The translations under genes were made by a program, and so were the position numbers. A stretch of 7,529 nucleotides of DNA, taken from an uncultured Oscillospiraceae bacterium (GTDB lineage: Bacteria > Bacillota > Clostridia > Oscillospirales > Oscillospiraceae). Location of the stretch: NCBI GenBank assembly GCA_949093475.1, contig CARXAY010000056.1, forward strand, positions 1 to 7,529. The letters are read 5' to 3'. Shown in pieces: positions 5,347-7,529 of the stretch. The stretch's first letter is position 1, and the number at the start of each line of letters is the position of its first letter. Under the pieces are notes generated by a model. It made no database searches. It had not been told where the DNA came from and was given only the letters and a program-made list of their open reading frames with translations.

Positions 5347-7041
5347 TTAACCTCCCATCGCGCCCATCATCATCTGCATGGCGCTGGAGGCCATGTTGGG
5401 GACGCAGATGATCTCGCCCTCTTCGACGCCGCTGAGGACTTCAATAAATTCGCTGTTGCCCCGGCCCAGCTCTACCGTGCGCTCCTCTATCTTGGTCACG
5501 TCGGTCAGCTCCCCGTCCTTATTGAGGGCAGCAGCGGGAGCGACCATCACCACATTGCCCCGCTGGACAGCCTCCACGGGGACGGCCAGCGCCTCGCCCA
5601 CTTCTTCCACCAAAATGGTGGCCGAGACGTTCATGCCGGGGTACAGTCCTTCGCCATTGTCCACTACCACGGTGACGGGGTAGTTGGTCGAACCGTTCAT
5701 GGTGGTGCCGTTGATGTTGATCTTGTCCACATGGCCGGTGAAGGTCTGCCCCTCCAGCGCGTCGGAGGTGAAGGTGACGTTCTGGCCCACCTTCAGCTTG
5801 CTCACGTCCAGCTCGGAGACGTTCATGTCAAAAGTCATCCGGCTCATGTCGTAGATGACCGCCATGTACCCGCCGCCGGAGGTGGCGTCGATGTTGTCCC
5901 CGGCCTTGTAGTTCTTCTCAATGACCGTCCCGGTGATGGGGGAGGAGATGGTGTAGTCGTCCAGCAGGTCGCGGGCGATGCGGAGGGACTCCTCCGCGTC
6001 GGAGAGGGCCAGCTCGGCGGAGCGGACGCTCACCGAGGCGTTGTCGATCTGGCTTTGCATATCGGGCAGCTCAAAAGAGCCCAGCCGTTGATCCTTCGTC
6101 ACCCGGTCTCCCTCCTTGACCGAGAGGGTCTCCACCTTGCCCGAGGCCATGGCGACGACCTGCTTGGCCTCCTTGTTGGAAAACCGCCCCGGATTGGCGC
6201 AGGCGGCATCGCCGATCTGGGCGGTGGCGGTGGAGGAGGCGTCCAGCGTGCCGGGGTTGTTGACCCGGATGGTCACGTCCCGCACCACCGCGCCCCCGGC
6301 GGTGACGCTGTCCACATAGCCCACCTCGGAGACTGTGCCGGAAAGGGGAGCGGCCGTCCCGGTGACGGTCACGGTGGCGGCCTGCCCGATGGTCAGGGTC
6401 TGGGCCACGGCTCGGTGGAAGGGAACGGTCAGCTCCATCACGTCCCGGTCAACGATCTCCGCGATGGGCGTGCCTGCGCCCACCGTATCTCCCGCCTTGA
6501 CGTGGAGCTTGGCCAGCGTGCCGGTGGCGTTGGCCTCGATGGCCATATCGTCGGCGTTGTCCCGCTGGGTCTTGAGCAGGTTATTATAGGAGAGCTGGGC
6601 CTGCTCCAAATTGAGCCGCGCCCGCTCCACGCCGCTCTCGGCGGAGCGGATGTTGTTTTCGGCGTCGGTAGGGTCAAGGGTGAACAGCACTTGGTCTTTT
6701 TCCACCAGATCCCCCTCCTCAAAGGGCGCGGACATGATCTCGCCCCGCAGAAGGGTAGTGGCCCGGTAGTCGTCGTTGGGCTTGATCGTGCCCGTGCCGG
6801 TGACGGTGACCGACAAGCTCTGCTTTTGGGCCGGTTCGGTGAGATACATCCCGGAAAGAGACTGCACCGCGCTGTTGCTGCAGGCGCGCAGCAGTAAAAA
6901 CAGCACCACTGCGATGGCGGCGACGATGGCGAGGCGCATGGGCCACTTGCGCTTTTTCTTCGGCGGCTGAAAGGCGGGCGCGGCGGATGCTTCCCCTTGC
7001 TCCGCCGTCGGCACAGCCGTTTTCTTCTTAATGATGGACAT
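5347..7041 (-). CDS. Membrane-fusion/adaptor protein (MacA/HlyD type) with two adaptor modules
   Basis: The 564-residue protein would stand on the outer face of the membrane and work with the permease. Residues 1-36 are cytoplasmic and end in a basic patch (PPKKKRKWPMR). Residues about 37-51 begin the single membrane anchor. Module 1 spans about 75-280: lipoyl half (GEIMSAPFEEGDLVEKDQVLFTLDP, about 100-124), a short coiled-coil hairpin (about 125-165), second lipoyl half (GTLAKLHVKAGDTVGAG, about 174-190) and a beta-barrel. Module 2 spans about 293-520 in the same order: lipoyl half (ASGKVETLSVKEGDRV), hairpin (about 327-362), second half (SPITGTVIEKNYKAGD, about 367-382), a barrel and the membrane-proximal part (ALAVPVEAVQRG). 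Ordinary adaptors have one module and about 350-450 residues. The C-terminus is methionine-rich (six Met in the last 15). The ATG at 7041 follows AAAGGAGG by 7 bases; the reading from 7071 would include this site as codons. A lipid anchor at Cys54 is less likely, since Arg52 breaks the lipobox. Confidence 0.92.
   Translation of the reverse strand: MSIIKKKTAVPTAEQGEASAAPAFQPPKKKRKWPMRLAIVAAIAVVLFLLLRACSNSAVQSLSGMYLTEPAQKQSLSVTVTGTGTIKPNDDYRATTLLRGEIMSAPFEEGDLVEKDQVLFTLDPTDAENNIRSAESGVERARLNLEQAQLSYNNLLKTQRDNADDMAIEANATGTLAKLHVKAGDTVGAGTPIAEIVDRDVMELTVPFHRAVAQTLTIGQAATVTVTGTAAPLSGTVSEVGYVDSVTAGGAVVRDVTIRVNNPGTLDASSTATAQIGDAACANPGRFSNKEAKQVVAMASGKVETLSVKEGDRVTKDQRLGSFELPDMQSQIDNASVSVRSAELALSDAEESLRIARDLLDDYTISSPITGTVIEKNYKAGDNIDATSGGGYMAVIYDMSRMTFDMNVSELDVSKLKVGQNVTFTSDALEGQTFTGHVDKININGTTMNGSTNYPVTVVVDNGEGLYPGMNVSATILVEEVGEALAVPVEAVQRGNVVMVAPAAALNKDGELTDVTKIEERTVELGRGNSEFIEVLSGVEEGEIICVPNMASSAMQMMMGAMGG
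5351..5356 (-). promoter_or_regulatory. Ribosome binding site deciding the TTG start of the ATPase gene
   Basis: GGGAGG lies 7 bases before the TTG at 5343-5341, inside the last codons of the adaptor gene (Met-Gly-Gly-stop). It supports the non-ATG start and makes ATPase translation depend on ribosomes finishing the adaptor. Confidence 0.8.
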
Positions 7042-7048
7042 GGAAGAA

Positions 7049-7056
7049 CCTCCTTT
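7049..7056 (-). promoter_or_regulatory. Ribosome binding site deciding the adaptor start
   Basis: AAAGGAGG with a 7-base spacer to the ATG at 7041-7039. It is close to ideal and rules against the in-frame start 30 bases upstream, which has no such site. Confidence 0.88.
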
Positions 7057-7071
7057 TGGAGAACTGCCCAA

Positions 7072-7080
7072 ATCATACCA
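7072..7080 (-). promoter_or_regulatory. Extended -10 promoter of the exporter operon
   Basis: The minus strand reads TGG-TATGAT (7080-7072): an extended -10 TG plus a five-of-six match to TATAAT. The place for a -35 at 17 bases (ACAACT, 7100-7095) is poor, which suits a promoter helped by an activator bound at the adjacent direct repeat. The -10 ends 30 bases before the adaptor ATG, giving a leader of about 25 bases. Confidence 0.55.
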
Positions 7081-7082
7081 CG

Positions 7083-7104
7083 GAATCGTGAATGAGTTGT
7101 GAAC
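7083..7104 (-). promoter_or_regulatory. Tandem 11-bp direct repeat, likely response-regulator site
   Basis: On the minus strand GTTCACAACTC is followed directly by ATTCACGATTC, with 8 of 11 positions identical and TTCAC recurring every 11 bases. One helical turn between direct half-sites is the usual layout for OmpR/PhoB-family response regulators. The pair covers the weak -35 region just upstream of the extended -10. No regulator gene is in the window, so the protein cannot be named. Confidence 0.45.
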
Positions 7105-7146
7105 ACGGACTTAGGTTAGTTTATAAGGGACTACACAAGGTCACGG

Positions 7147-7174
7147 TCTGACGGGCGCTGATATGCCCGTCAGA
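7147..7174. repeat. Hairpin at the recombinase stop codon, possible terminator
   Basis: TCTGACGGGC (7147-7156) pairs perfectly with GCCCGTCAGA (7165-7174) around an 8-base loop. It overlaps the stop codon of the recombinase gene (7170-7172). On the minus strand there is no T-run after it, so it is a poor intrinsic terminator in the gene's direction; on the plus strand TTTT follows. It may still limit readthrough into the exporter operon. Confidence 0.55.
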
Positions 7175-7529
7175 TTTTCCATGTGATGTTCAAGCTGTCG
7201 CTTGTGGCGGCGATAGTGGTAATCATCAAATCCACCACCCGCCGCTTGTCGTCAAAAGATACATTCTCCCAAGTGTCGAGGTAGCCAGAAATCTGGCTGA
7301 CCTGTTCCGGGCTGATAGCTTCCACCGTCAACTCCGCTATCTTCGCCAGAAGTTCCTGCTTGCGTCCGTCCAATTCGGCTATCTTCACATTCACATAGGA
7401 GAGCAGCACATTATTTGCGCCTGTCAGACTGTCCAGCAACTTTTCAATCTCGCTATCCACATGGGCAAGTTCCACTTGCAGGGCGGTGATTTTGGGATTG
7501 GCCTTTGCCGCTTTCTTCCTGCCCGTCAG
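7170..7529 (-). CDS. Large serine recombinase, C-terminal part (cut by window edge)
   Basis: The last 119 residues of a protein whose frame stays open to the right edge, so the true start is outside the window; a GTG at 7475 is internal. The visible part begins LTGRKKAAKANPK, continues as a charged coiled coil (about residues 15-75) and ends SFDDKRRVVDLMITTIAATSDSLNITWKI in pattern. This matches the C-terminal end of large serine recombinases from integrative and conjugative or mobilizable elements of Clostridia, which cut and rejoin DNA at att sites. The catalytic serine domain and zinc ribbon are not in view. Two rows counted by hand gave about 52% GC, below the neighbouring operon, which fits foreign origin. 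Such genes usually lie at one end of their element, so the att junction may be in 7042-7169. Confidence 0.85.
   Translation of the reverse strand: MTGRKKAAKANPKITALQVELAHVDSEIEKLLDSLTGANNVLLSYVNVKIAELDGRKQELLAKIAELTVEAISPEQVSQISGYLDTWENVSFDDKRRVVDLMITTIAATSDSLNITWKI

Noticed and set aside
6879..6890. Lipobox-like LLRAC in the adaptor (Cys54)
   Set aside because: Arginine two residues before the cysteine and the 36-residue basic N-terminus do not fit a lipoprotein signal; a plain membrane anchor is simpler.
4963..6897. Long plus-strand open frame of 644 codons opposite the ATPase and adaptor genes
   Set aside because: Its product is a His/Gly/Val-rich mirror of GC-rich coding DNA, with no ribosome binding site or family motif, and it spans two well-supported minus-strand genes.
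7042..7071. Upstream extension of the adaptor by 10 residues
   Set aside because: The extension would translate the AAAGGAGG site itself and leaves almost no leader after the predicted transcription start.
7111..7119. TTAGGTTAG resembling half of a DtxR/IdeR iron box
   Set aside because: Only one half-site matches; the second half is lost, and nothing else in the window points to metal control.
7170..7475. Complete 101-residue protein starting at the GTG at 7475
   Set aside because: The frame continues without a stop to the window edge and the upstream residues fit the same recombinase coiled coil, so the gene is cut by the edge.

Overview
The window looks like chromosomal DNA of a GC-rich, spore-forming Clostridia bacterium, probably of the Oscillospiraceae (Flavonifractor/Oscillibacter/Intestinimonas type). 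This is an inference. It rests on strong AGGAGG-type ribosome binding sites, an S-layer-homology (SLH) protein, a SleB/CwlJ-type hydrolase with a copper-amine-oxidase-like N-domain, a Gram-positive MacAB-like exporter with no outer-membrane partner, and sampled GC of about 60-78% in the operon. All genes seen lie on the minus strand, so transcription runs from right to left.

Right edge (7170-7529): the C-terminal 119 residues of a large serine recombinase, cut by the window end. Its GC is about 52% in two rows counted by hand, so it probably marks the end of an integrated mobile element. Between it and the next gene (7042-7169) lie a hairpin, an 11-bp tandem direct repeat typical of OmpR-family response-regulator sites, and an extended -10 promoter.

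Centre (7041 down to 1276): a tight four-gene operon. It encodes a membrane-fusion/adaptor protein with two successive adaptor modules, a MacB/LolD-type ATPase with a TTG start, a MacB/FtsX-type permease, and a secreted SLH protein with an internal repeat. The gaps are 3 bp, a 4-bp ATGA overlap and 13 bp, and each ribosome binding site overlaps the end of the gene before it. The operon ends in a hairpin with a perfect 17-bp stem (1223-1259). The likely sense is an ABC exporter or envelope-stress machine whose adaptor reaches into the cell wall, made together with a wall-bound SLH protein. The substrate cannot be read from the sequence.

Left (83-979): a secreted cell-wall hydrolase with its own promoter region (983-1275, no gene). 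That region carries a 17-bp sequence matching the WalR (YycF) box consensus over the predicted -10, and a separate perfect 9+9-bp inverted repeat. The gene ends in a terminator with a C(UUCG)G tetraloop. At the extreme left edge is a full-consensus sigma-A promoter (TTGACA-N17-TATAAT) firing leftwards into a gene outside the window.

No tRNA, rRNA, CRISPR array or complete insertion sequence was seen.
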